Assembly (NCBI GenBank): GCA_024230695.1
Contig: JAAERC010000551.1
Coordinates: 1 to 20,613, forward strand
Direction of reading: 5' to 3'
Length of the DNA: 20,613 bases
Source: Candidatus Zixiibacteriota bacterium
Lineage (GTDB): Bacteria > Zixibacteria > MSB-5A5 > GN15 > PGXB01
The position numbers were made by a program, and so were the translations under genes. Shown here in pieces: positions 1-6,396 of the stretch. Numbering within the stretch: the stretch's first letter is position 1; each line of letters begins with the position of its first letter. Below the pieces are notes generated by a model. The model searched no databases. It was given only the letters and a program-made list of their open reading frames with translations, and had not been told where the DNA came from.

Positions 1-162
1 CTATTCGAAAATGGGATATTTACTAATCCTGTAATATCTCCGGCAGTTCCGCCTGACCAGGCTCTTTTGAGGACATCATACACCGCCACTCATACCGATG
101 AACATCTTGATCGTGTTCTTGATGTGTTTGAAAAGATTGGCAAAAAAATAGGAATTATCTAA
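1..162 (+). CDS. Alpha-oxoamine synthase (serine palmitoyltransferase/KBL-like), C-terminal end only
   Basis: Only the last 53 codons are in the window; the gene begins upstream and ends at TAA 160-162. The fragment reads GIFTNPVISPAVPPDQALLR followed by TSYTATHTDEHLDRVLDVF, which matches the C-terminal domain of fold-type I PLP enzymes of the alpha-oxoamine synthase family (serine palmitoyltransferase, 2-amino-3-ketobutyrate CoA ligase, 8-amino-7-oxononanoate synthase). These condense an amino acid with an acyl-CoA. The PLP lysine lies outside the window, so the substrate cannot be judged from the sequence. The next gene starts 12 bp downstream and is a GNAT-fold protein of a type often found beside serine palmitoyltransferase genes, which favours a sphingolipid role over biotin or threonine metabolism. 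That last step is inference. Confidence 0.72.
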   Translation, partial: LFENGIFTNPVISPAVPPDQALLRTSYTATHTDEHLDRVLDVFEKIGKKIGII

Positions 163-174
163 TAATAAATATAT

Positions 175-1305
175 ATGTCAGATAACATCAATATCGTCGA
201 AGTAGAATCCGGTAAACAGCAAAAAGAGTTTATCATGTTTCCCTTCAAGCTCTACAAAGATGAGCCAAACTGGGTCGCACCTCTGATTTCTGAACGAAAA
301 GAATTTTTTGACAAGAAGAAAAATCCATTTTACAGGTCAGCCAAAACAAAACTGTTTCTGGCCGAAAAAGATGGTGAGATAGTCGGTCGAATCGCCACTT
401 GTGTTAATTATCAGCATAATGAATTTCATATGGAAAAAACCGGTTTCTTTGGATTTTTTGATGTTATCGAAAACTACGATGTCGCCTCGAAACTTCTTAA
501 AGTTGCCATGATCACTCTCAAAAAAGAGGACATGGAAGTAATGAGAGGCCCGACCAATTTTTCGACCAATCATGAGATCGGTTTTTTGATCGAAGGTTTC
601 GACAAACCGCCGACTATTATGAATCCCTGGAATTTCCCATACCTGCCCAAACTGGCTGAAAAATTTGGCCTAAAAAAAGTGATGGGTCTCAACGCATACT
701 TGATCACTCAGGAAACACCGATAGATGAACGGCAGTTAAGAATAGTTGAAAGAATCAAGAAAAGAAGCCGAATCACTATCAGGTCTATGGATTTTTCCAA
801 ATTCGACGAAGAGATGGTTCTTGTTAACCATATTTACAACCGTGCCTGGGAACGTAACTGGGGATTTGTGCCGATGCAAAAAGATGAATTTTTTCATATG
901 GCCAAACATCTCAAACAGATAGTTGATCCCCGGATGGCTTTTATCGCCTTTGTCGATGAAAAACCGGCCGCGTTTTGTCTCGCTGTTCCCGATATAAACC
1001 AGGCCCTAATAAAGCTTAATGGCCGACTTTTCCCGACTGGTGCTTTAAAACTTCTCTGGCACACAAAAGTCAAAAACAAAATCAATGGTGTTAGAATGCT
1101 GACGATGGGCGTTATCAAAGAGTACCAAAAACGCGGCATCGATAATATGTTTTTTATCGAGACATATCAAAAAGGACTTGAGTTTGGTTATCATTGGGCC
1201 GAGTTGTCATGGATTTTGGAGACTAACGAGTTGATGTGCCGTGCGGCAGAGAATATGGGCGCCAAACTTCATAAGAAGTACCTCCTCGTCGAAATGCCGA
1301 TATAG
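175..1305 (+). CDS. GNAT-superfamily acyltransferase, possible ceramide-synthase-like N-acyltransferase
   Basis: 376 aa, soluble. The N-terminal half contains FPFKLYKDEPNWVAPL (22-37), a block around KNPFYRSA (49-56), VGRIA (70-74) and MRGPTNFSTNHEIGFLIEGF (123-142). These are characteristic of a roughly 370-390-aa GNAT-fold family usually annotated 'N-acetyltransferase' or 'hypothetical'. The C-terminal half (about 200-376) looks like a second GNAT-type domain, with TMGVIKEYQKRGID resembling an acyl-CoA-binding loop. The gene follows the oxoamine synthase by 12 bp and is probably co-transcribed. The bacterial ceramide synthase described in Caulobacter is also GNAT-like, so N-acylation of a sphingoid base is a reasonable hypothesis but is not shown here. 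No clear Shine-Dalgarno sequence precedes the ATG; the upstream bases are almost all A/T. Confidence 0.78.
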   Translation: MSDNINIVEVESGKQQKEFIMFPFKLYKDEPNWVAPLISERKEFFDKKKNPFYRSAKTKLFLAEKDGEIVGRIATCVNYQHNEFHMEKTGFFGFFDVIENYDVASKLLKVAMITLKKEDMEVMRGPTNFSTNHEIGFLIEGFDKPPTIMNPWNFPYLPKLAEKFGLKKVMGLNAYLITQETPIDERQLRIVERIKKRSRITIRSMDFSKFDEEMVLVNHIYNRAWERNWGFVPMQKDEFFHMAKHLKQIVDPRMAFIAFVDEKPAAFCLAVPDINQALIKLNGRLFPTGALKLLWHTKVKNKINGVRMLTMGVIKEYQKRGIDNMFFIETYQKGLEFGYHWAELSWILETNELMCRAAENMGAKLHKKYLLVEMPI

Positions 1306-1408
1306 ACTCCTACTTTTTTCAATACATAGATTTATTATCGAAACCCTTTTAAGATTTCTACAGTTTTACTACTAAATTTTGTACCATATCCCTTTTTTGA
1401 TTGTAAAA

Positions 1409-1465
1409 ACCTCTTATATCTTTATCACCCCCTTTTGGTTACAGCAAAATGGGTTTGCTTTTCCG
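1409..1465 (+). repeat. Interspersed repeat, copy A
   Basis: By eye this matches the inverse of 4833-4906: an ATCACC-C-CC block (1424-1433), then TTACAGCAAAATGGGTT (1439-1455). The core AAAATGGG is at 1446-1453. It is the most diverged of three copies, in the same orientation as copy B and about 100 bp from it. Confidence 0.6.
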
Positions 1466-1508
1466 ATTTAGTGTTTTGTGTAAAATACTTTATCTGGCGA
1501 TTCAACTA

Positions 1509-1586
1509 TTTCCTCGTAACCTAACCACCTCCATAAGTTTAGTGCGAAAATGGGTTCGTTTTGCCAAAACGAGGTTTTTGGCCAAT
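1509..1586 (+). repeat. Interspersed repeat, copy B
   Basis: The order of blocks is TTCCTCGTAACCTAACCACC, TCCATAAG, then GCGAAAATGGGTTCGTTT and GTTTTTGG. Read on the opposite strand, copy C has the same blocks in the same order and nearly the same spacing: CTTATAACCTAATCACCTCC, GCAAAATGGGTTCGTTTCGC, GTTTTTGG. I estimate about 70-75% identity over about 75 bp by manual alignment. The AAAATGGG core is at 1547-1554. Confidence 0.7.
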
Positions 1587-1811
1587 AAATGTGTAGTAAA
1601 ATTGTAATTTTTGGTTTTTGTATTCTTGTCATCATAATTAAGATATGATGTAAAAATCAACATCGATGCCGTGGGGAAAGTGTTTTAAAATCGACACAAA
1701 ATGTGGGCAATCCTACTACAAAAATCTCGAAATTTAATGATAATAGTATTTGATATAATATTATAAAAAAATATTAAATATTATGACAGTTATTATACTT
1801 TCGGGAATTGG

Positions 1812-2429
1812 TTATTTTTTCCTACCCCAGAATTCCATCTCCGCGTCTAGGTTTCCCATGAAAAATTTAGGCAACTCTGCTTCCGTTGGACAATTGTAGC
1901 GACCTTTATAATATTCCACGCTACCCTTTGAAGGAACTTCATGAAATATAAGTTGCCCAACTGTGAGACCAGGGTAAAGTGCAATAGGGCTTTCGCTTAA
2001 GTTTACCAATTCAAGAGTAAGGCAACCCTTATATCCTGGCTGCACCATCGCAGCTGTTGCGATAACTAAACCAAGACGTCCCCATGATGAGCGACTGGCA
2101 ATGGTACAACATAAGTCGTATGGTAAAGATAGATATTCATATGTTACACCCAAAATAAGCTGATTGGGGTGAAGAATAAATTTGGAATTATGACGGAGCC
2201 TAGAGCGCTCATAGAGTCGTTCTTCGACTTCTCTTATCATCTTTTGATCAGTAACATCTTGTTTGTCCATGTAAGTCTTGCGTGGGATTATTATTGAAGA
2301 TCCAAGTCGAATGTCGATTGATGCAGGGCCAACTTGTTCTTCGTTGAGTAAAGGGGTTACAACTAATTTAGTCTTATAGTCAGCTAATGACATACGACTA
2401 TAAATTTCGGTTCTATTCAATACACCCAT
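1812..2429 (-). CDS. dcd: dCTP deaminase family protein (dUTPase-fold Dcd variant)
   Basis: 205 aa. Dcd enzymes deaminate dCTP to dUTP as homotrimers of the dUTPase fold. Seen here: ASIDIRLG (36-43); the active-site block SRSSWGRLGL (112-121) with R113, S114, S115 and R118; and QPGYKGCLTLE (130-140) with the expected catalytic glutamate at E140. These correspond to R110/S111/S112/R115/E138 of E. coli Dcd. GLTVGQLIF (154-162) follows. The C-terminus departs from the usual Tyr-x-Gly-Gln closing segment: it reads RYNCPTEAELPKFF and ends in a charged FWGRKK tail. The ATG follows the stop of the metallopeptidase-like gene by 2 bp, with AAGGA just upstream, so the two are translationally coupled. 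It could be ordinary nucleotide metabolism, but the context suggests an accessory role. Whether it also hydrolyses dUTP cannot be told. Confidence 0.88.
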   Translation of the reverse strand: MGVLNRTEIYSRMSLADYKTKLVVTPLLNEEQVGPASIDIRLGSSIIIPRKTYMDKQDVTDQKMIREVEERLYERSRLRHNSKFILHPNQLILGVTYEYLSLPYDLCCTIASRSSWGRLGLVIATAAMVQPGYKGCLTLELVNLSESPIALYPGLTVGQLIFHEVPSKGSVEYYKGRYNCPTEAELPKFFMGNLDAEMEFWGRKK

Positions 2430-2431
2430 GT

Positions 2432-3841
2432 CTAGTCCTTAGCCCACTGGTTATAACGGTCTTGAATAAAGGAAACTTCCAATGCCTTTGCTGTTAATCG
2501 TTCTATCCTCCCAATACGACGCGCCAAAGATTCCTGATCTTTGGAATCGCCTGTGGCAAGGAGTTGTAGTCTTAGAAGTGCTGAAGCATTCAGAATAGAT
2601 GCCAAATTTGCCGGTTTGCCCCGCAATGTACCATCGGGAATAATATTCGGTAATATATTATGCTGTAATCTTAGTAGCAATTCGCCAATGTCGTTGGTGG
2701 ATAGACTTACAATACTACTTGGATACCAGCTTCTTAATTGAGCCGCTGCATCTGCGAGGAAATTATTGAATGAGCTTTTAATTTGAGTAATTTGCAATTC
2801 AATAGCGTCACGGATAATAGCGGCGTCAATATCTGATTTAGGACGAACACTTGCACAATCCGAATCGTTTGTCGTTGGTATAGTCGATAAACATTTTGAT
2901 AGTTGTTTTAATTCTGAACATTTCAATTTATTAAAATCTATATCAGCGCTCTTACAAAAGTCTTCAACCTTTGTCCATGTTTTTGTGCAGTTAAGCCGAA
3001 ATAAGTCGCTGGGATATGCTCGAATATTTATTGCTTCTGGTGCCAATAATATACGAAATGTAGATCCCGTGTAACCCCAAGACATTTCAAAGGATGAGAG
3101 AAAATATGCTGGTCCCATTAGCAATGAGCCAACCAAGTCACTGAACAGTTCTTCAGCCATTGCCTTGACAACTTCAATTGTTCGACGAAGACGACGCTCA
3201 GCCTGTGATTTCTCATTATCAATGAAATGTTTATTAATTTGATTGATTACTTCAATGAAATGATTTCCAAGTATTGGAAATATCTCAGATTTGCGGCGGT
3301 CAAAAACCGTGTGACCAAACTCATGACCAATAATTGCATAAAGCGGTAAATTATCATCTTCTATTGATGCCAATTGCAGGCAATGAATTTCTTTTTTTAT
3401 AAGTTCTTTAATTATCGTGGGCGATAGCAAGCAGTCTAATAAGCTTGCGACATATGCTGAAAAATTGAAAATTGAATAATTATGTTCAGGGGTTACGGAG
3501 TAAAATATTTTGTGATTGTTAGTGTCAAAAAAACTTTTCCAGATATCATCACAGTATCCTACAAGTGGCCATGAAATGCTATCAACTGAGGACTGGACAA
3601 TAAGATCGCATAGTTCTTGAAGAGCAATTAATCGGTTGTATAAAACAGAAGGGTCCATTGCAATAACATTTTCAGGTTTTTGCAATTGTATAAACGAGTC
3701 AATTAATAATTGACGCGCATCATTAGATGAATCTGTAGGAAAATGATATTGGTCTATTTGATTAAGCCGATTAACCGTTTTTGAAGCTAAAATAAGTGAT
3801 TTAGATAATATTGCATTGGGCTCATCGTCTGCAAAATTCAT
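2432..3841 (-). CDS. Predicted zinc metallopeptidase-like protein (HEFGH, gluzincin-type)
   Basis: 469 aa with no signal peptide or obvious membrane span, so probably cytoplasmic. A zinc-binding HExxH motif is present as IIGHEFGHTVF (170-180; H173, E174, H177). About 55 residues on, AEELFSDLVGS (229-239) supplies an ExxxD (E231, D235), the usual third ligand and support residue of gluzincins such as M48 peptidases. The spacing and hydrophobic setting fit a real active site. The N-terminal 160 residues and the C-terminal 220 residues are helix-rich and I do not recognise them; FNNFLADAAAQLRSWYPSS near the C-terminus has no family I can name. It sits between the 160-aa gene (14 bp gap) and dcd (2 bp gap) in one operon. 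Possible roles are processing of a partner protein or activation of an effector; both are inference. The ATG has only a weak upstream GGG as ribosome site. Confidence 0.75.
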   Translation of the reverse strand: MNFADDEPNAILSKSLILASKTVNRLNQIDQYHFPTDSSNDARQLLIDSFIQLQKPENVIAMDPSVLYNRLIALQELCDLIVQSSVDSISWPLVGYCDDIWKSFFDTNNHKIFYSVTPEHNYSIFNFSAYVASLLDCLLSPTIIKELIKKEIHCLQLASIEDDNLPLYAIIGHEFGHTVFDRRKSEIFPILGNHFIEVINQINKHFIDNEKSQAERRLRRTIEVVKAMAEELFSDLVGSLLMGPAYFLSSFEMSWGYTGSTFRILLAPEAINIRAYPSDLFRLNCTKTWTKVEDFCKSADIDFNKLKCSELKQLSKCLSTIPTTNDSDCASVRPKSDIDAAIIRDAIELQITQIKSSFNNFLADAAAQLRSWYPSSIVSLSTNDIGELLLRLQHNILPNIIPDGTLRGKPANLASILNASALLRLQLLATGDSKDQESLARRIGRIERLTAKALEVSFIQDRYNQWAKD

Positions 3842-3855
3842 CTATTAAACCCGTA

Positions 3856-4338
3856 TTATCCCTGTAAATCTGTTTCAGCATCTATTAATAGAGCTGTTAT
3901 TATCGATTTCATTATACTGAATTCTTTACGTGGGACGTTTTTTGGAAATAGAACACCTTCCGAGCTTTTCAGATAACCTGCCGCTGCATTAGTCAGGCGC
4001 TCAATACTGGCATCAAGTGCTCTTTTTGAAGGTTTATGCCATTCCTGAAATATTTTAATAGTATTCAATTTTTGGCGGAGATCAATTGCTGAACTAAACT
4101 CCGATCTACCAGCATCCATCGAAAATAAACTTTCGGGTTTTACGTCTGTACCAGTACTTTCAGTTAAAATTGCGTCTTTCAAAAAAACTATGAGCTCTTC
4201 TATGCGATTTCTATCCAAGTCTGTCAGAGTGTCTTGACCCTTCTCATCCAGTGCTCTACCCAAAGCGTTATCAATAGATTTAATATGTCCCCATATTGTA
4301 GCATATGGGCCACGATTTGTTAGTGCACTTGGTATCAT
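3856..4338 (-). CDS. Unrecognised 160-aa protein, first gene of the Dcd operon
   Basis: I recognise no family. The product is 160 aa, soluble and mostly predicted helical: MIPSALTNRGPYATIWGHIK at the N-terminus, a charged acidic helix with DRNRIEELIVFLKDAILT, then IEVLTN-like helices and a hydrophobic ending IITALLIDAETDLQG. There is no HTH, signal peptide, transmembrane segment or catalytic motif. An upstream in-frame TTG at 4350 would add four residues, but the ATG at 4338-4336 is preceded at 5 nt by a perfect GGAGG, which the longer start would swallow, so ATG 4338 is preferred. It is followed after 14 bp by the metallopeptidase-like gene. The position suggests a partner, regulator or substrate of that protein; this is a guess from context. 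Confidence 0.68.
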   Translation of the reverse strand: MIPSALTNRGPYATIWGHIKSIDNALGRALDEKGQDTLTDLDRNRIEELIVFLKDAILTESTGTDVKPESLFSMDAGRSEFSSAIDLRQKLNTIKIFQEWHKPSKRALDASIERLTNAAAGYLKSSEGVLFPKNVPRKEFSIMKSIITALLIDAETDLQG

Positions 4339-4386
4339 ATTCGCCTCCAATAATATTAATTTGCCTATTTTTCACCAAAAATCAAC

Positions 4387-4408
4387 TTTTACTATATATA
4401 TGGTAAAA
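4387..4408. promoter_or_regulatory. 22-bp imperfect palindrome overlapping the -10 region (operator candidate)
   Basis: TTTTAC (4387-4392) is mirrored by GTAAAA (4403-4408) around an alternating AT centre; only one pair breaks the symmetry. It overlaps the predicted -10 of the Dcd operon, the usual place for a repressor site. No regulator gene with a helix-turn-helix is visible in the island. Confidence 0.35.
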
Positions 4409-4424
4409 TTTAATATTCTGGCAA
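4391..4424 (-). promoter_or_regulatory. Predicted sigma70-type promoter of the Dcd operon
   Basis: On the minus strand, TTGCCA (4424-4419) is followed after 18 nt by TATATA (4400-4395); TATAGT at 4396-4391 is an alternative -10. It is placed about 57 nt upstream of the GGAGG-led ATG of the 160-aa gene. The sequence is A/T-rich, so chance matches are possible. Confidence 0.45.
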
Positions 4425-4428
4425 TATC

Positions 4429-4450
4429 ATAACTCCATAAAAAGAGTTAT
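4429..4450. repeat. Short inverted repeat upstream of the Dcd operon promoter
   Basis: ATAACTC (4429-4435) and GAGTTAT (4444-4450) form a perfect 7-bp inverted repeat with an 8-nt spacer, just upstream of the predicted -35. There is no T-run, so it is not a terminator; it could be a second protein-binding site. Confidence 0.35.
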
Positions 4451-4558
4451 CGACAAAACTAACAATATATTTTAATTTTTTTTAGAAAGAATGTCAATGA
4501 CTTTTTTTACCAATCAATTACATTAGAACTCTAAATAACATTCCATATCGAAACCCAT

Positions 4559-4792
4559 TTAGTTTTGACAATTATTAATTTGCGCTCCGCAAAACGTTGA
4601 AAGTTCAGGAATTTGGACCCACTGAATCCCAACATTTTCCCCACCAGACCAATGTTGATACTGTTTATGGCTATTCTGTATATGAATGATTATAGAGAAT
4701 TGTTTCTTTTGGAATAAATGCCTATATGTGGAGTAATCAGAAACAACATCGGTTTGATAGTTCGGAGGTAAAAAATGACGGAACAAAGCCAT
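4559..4792 (-). CDS. Doubtful small ORF, 77 codons
   Basis: It reads MALFRHFLPPNYQTDVVSD at the start and ends in CGAQINNCQN. It is rich in Gln, His and Asn and I recognise nothing in it. No ribosome binding site precedes the ATG (upstream bases are AACAACAAAA). It lies between the Dcd operon leader and repeat copy C. It could be a small gene, a remnant of an older island gene, or simply a chance frame. Confidence 0.2.
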   Translation of the reverse strand: MALFRHFLPPNYQTDVVSDYSTYRHLFQKKQFSIIIHIQNSHKQYQHWSGGENVGIQWVQIPELSTFCGAQINNCQN

Positions 4793-4832
4793 TTTTGTTG
4801 TTCACATAATTTGAGTGGGTGATCGGGTTTAG

Positions 4833-4906
4833 TCCAAAAACTTTTTATATGCGAAACGAACCCATTTTGCTGTAATTAATTGGAGGTGATTAGGTTATAA
4901 GGAATT
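4833..4906 (-). repeat. Interspersed repeat, copy C (inverted relative to A and B)
   Basis: Read on the minus strand it aligns with copy B across its full length (blocks given under copy B) and shares TTACAGCAAAATGGG with copy A. It ends 2 bp before the last base of the PAP2 gene stop codon region. On the + strand it contains GGAGGTGAT (4882-4890), a perfect complement of the 16S rRNA 3' end, with no start codon at a usable distance. Confidence 0.7.
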
Positions 4907-4907
4907 G

Positions 4908-5489
4908 TTACTTTTTAACAAATTTAGATTTGATGAAATTTTGCATCCATGGTAAATATTGCAAAAAGCCATATGCCACGCCCAAACCGGCCAATGTACC
5001 TATCGCCGAGCCGACTAAGATATCGGCCGGATAATGCACCCCGACAAACACTCGTGATAACGCTACCACAATTGCCAATGGAATCAGATATTTTCCTGTA
5101 AATGGGGCTACTTTCCGAAAGAAAAATGCTTGACCAAATAAATTTGCCGCATGTGATGATGGCATCGATAATCCACCGCCGCATCCGACGAGAAGATTTA
5201 CTTCCAGCTCATGACACGGTCTTAGACGACCCAGCATTGGTTTAAGAAAAGTACTGACAGTCTGATCACAAATCGCAACTGTTACAAGTGAGAATATTAC
5301 CGCCAGTCTTAGTTTACTGTCGCCTTTCCACAAAATCAAAAACAGACAGGTGGCGTAAAATATTTTTAAATTCATATCTTTTGTGAAAAACGGCATCAGT
5401 ATATCAGTCACCGGATTTGAAAGAGTTTGATTTATAAAAAAGAACAGTGATTGATCGATTTCGGCCAATGTGACAAAAAACTCAAGCAT
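4908..5489 (-). CDS. PAP2-family membrane phosphatase
   Basis: 193 aa, about five to six hydrophobic segments, inner membrane. All three PAP2 signature motifs are present: K-x6-RP as K83...R90-P91 (KPMLGRLRP), PSSH at 110-113, and SR-x5-H-x3-D as S145-R146...H152...D156. These residues bind and hydrolyse a phosphate ester of a lipid substrate; family members include undecaprenyl-pyrophosphate phosphatases and phosphatidylglycerol-phosphate phosphatases. The substrate cannot be assigned from sequence. It is the last gene of the dprA operon, and its ATG overlaps the end of the PfkB gene by 8 bp (ATGCTTGA), indicating translational coupling. Confidence 0.9.
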   Translation of the reverse strand: MLEFFVTLAEIDQSLFFFINQTLSNPVTDILMPFFTKDMNLKIFYATCLFLILWKGDSKLRLAVIFSLVTVAICDQTVSTFLKPMLGRLRPCHELEVNLLVGCGGGLSMPSSHAANLFGQAFFFRKVAPFTGKYLIPLAIVVALSRVFVGVHYPADILVGSAIGTLAGLGVAYGFLQYLPWMQNFIKSKFVKK

Positions 5490-6396
5490 ACTTCTTTGCC
5501 CCTGATTTTATAAAATTCTTGATTTGATTATAAGTTGGTATCGCTGTTCGTCCGCCCGGTTTGGTGCATTTTATCGCCGATGCCGCAGACGCTGTCCGCA
5601 TTCTGTCTTTTAAAGACATTCCACTTAGGAAACCGAATATATAGGCTCCATGATAAACATCGCCGGCCCCGGTGGTATCGATCGCGTTTACTTTGAAGGC
5701 TTTTTGTCTGGCGAATCCTGTGTTTTCTTCAAATCCGATTGAACCTTTTGTACCGGAAGTAACAACTATTGTACCATTGCATATATTTAGTAATTTTTCA
5801 ATAGCCGATTTGACATTTTTTGTTTTCGTATATGGCAGAGCGAAATCATCTGAGCAAATCAAATGATCCACTAACGGAAAAAGAGCGCTGACATCATTGC
5901 GGATCGAGCCGACATCCATAAAAATAGGCACTTTGTGCTTTTTGGCCCAGCGGGCCAGCTTCAAACAGGCGGGCATGTAACGGCCATCAATATGTATCGA
6001 CCTTACTTTCGGTAGTTTATTTATTTTTATATCATTGGGATTAACGGCAATATCCATATCCAGCACAATAGAACGTCGGCCAGATTTTTTTTCGACCCAT
6101 CCGACGGCAAAAGCAGATGGCTTCTTTTTTAATACTATAAGCGAACTGTCGACTTTTTCATTTTTGAGCTCATCGATAGCGAATTTTCCAAAAACATCAT
6201 CACCAACAGCAGATAAAAGAGCCGGTTTTTTACCAAGTCGTGATAAAGTAACCATTGCGGTTGGAATTGGTCCGCCACCCTGGATTGTTGTTTTTTCAGC
6301 GTCAGCTTTACCACCCGCTTTAGGATAATCTTTCAACTGCATCAGGATATCGACCGGGGCGATACCAAGACCAAGACAATCAAAAAGTTTAGTCAA
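5482..6396 (-). CDS. PfkB-family carbohydrate kinase
   Basis: 304 aa, the usual length for ribokinase-like sugar or nucleoside kinases. The N-terminal substrate-binding glycines are at GGGPIPTAM (40-48), VGDDVFG is at 64-70, and the second PfkB signature AIDTTGAGDVYHGAYIFGF is at 238-256, with the anion hole GAG (243-245) and catalytic base D246. ATP-dependent phosphorylation of a sugar is expected; which sugar is unknown. No ATG is available near the N-terminus, and the TTG start at 6396 is supported by GGGGAG 7-8 nt upstream and by the family's N-terminus. It overlaps the yigZ-like gene by 8 bp and the PAP2 gene by 8 bp. Confidence 0.9.
   Translation of the reverse strand: MTKLFDCLGLGIAPVDILMQLKDYPKAGGKADAEKTTIQGGGPIPTAMVTLSRLGKKPALLSAVGDDVFGKFAIDELKNEKVDSSLIVLKKKPSAFAVGWVEKKSGRRSIVLDMDIAVNPNDIKINKLPKVRSIHIDGRYMPACLKLARWAKKHKVPIFMDVGSIRNDVSALFPLVDHLICSDDFALPYTKTKNVKSAIEKLLNICNGTIVVTSGTKGSIGFEENTGFARQKAFKVNAIDTTGAGDVYHGAYIFGFLSGMSLKDRMRTASAASAIKCTKPGGRTAIPTYNQIKNFIKSGAKKYA

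Larger units (their letters stand above)
1306..1811. other. Intergenic region at the left edge of the accessory island
   Basis: There is no convincing gene in these 506 bp. The stretch is very A/T-rich. It holds two diverged direct copies of an interspersed repeat (1409-1465 and 1509-1586, listed separately). An A/T-only inverted stretch lies at about 1755-1785, just beyond the end of the minus-strand Dcd gene. It could weakly act as a terminator, but its stem has no G/C. No clear hairpin plus T-run terminates the + strand GNAT gene. Confidence 0.6.
4339..4907. other. Intergenic region at the right edge of the accessory island
   Basis: These 569 bp carry the leader, promoter and palindrome of the Dcd operon (4339-4450), a doubtful 77-codon minus-strand reading frame (4559-4792), and the inverted repeat copy C (4833-4906) directly beside the stop of the PAP2 gene. 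A short AAATGGGTTTCG match on the minus strand around 4549-4560 may be a fourth, badly decayed repeat copy. Confidence 0.6.

Noticed and set aside
1755..1785. An A/T-only inverted stretch beyond the Dcd stop, possible terminator
   Set aside because: The stem has no G/C pairs and such matches are expected in this A/T-rich stretch, so it is not listed as a terminator.
1812..2429. Assigning the Dcd as a known anti-phage dCTP deaminase (AvcD type)
   Set aside because: Those proteins carry a P-loop domain and a zinc-dependent deaminase domain. This one has the dUTPase-fold Dcd motifs and no zinc-binding deaminase motif.
2541..2741. A short plus-strand open frame inside the metallopeptidase-like gene
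   Set aside because: It is antisense to a longer gene in a coupled operon and lacks a ribosome site.
4541..4580. Possible fourth repeat copy around AAATGGGTTTCG (minus strand)
   Set aside because: Only about 12 bases of core match; the outer blocks (CACCTCC, GTTTTTGG) are missing.
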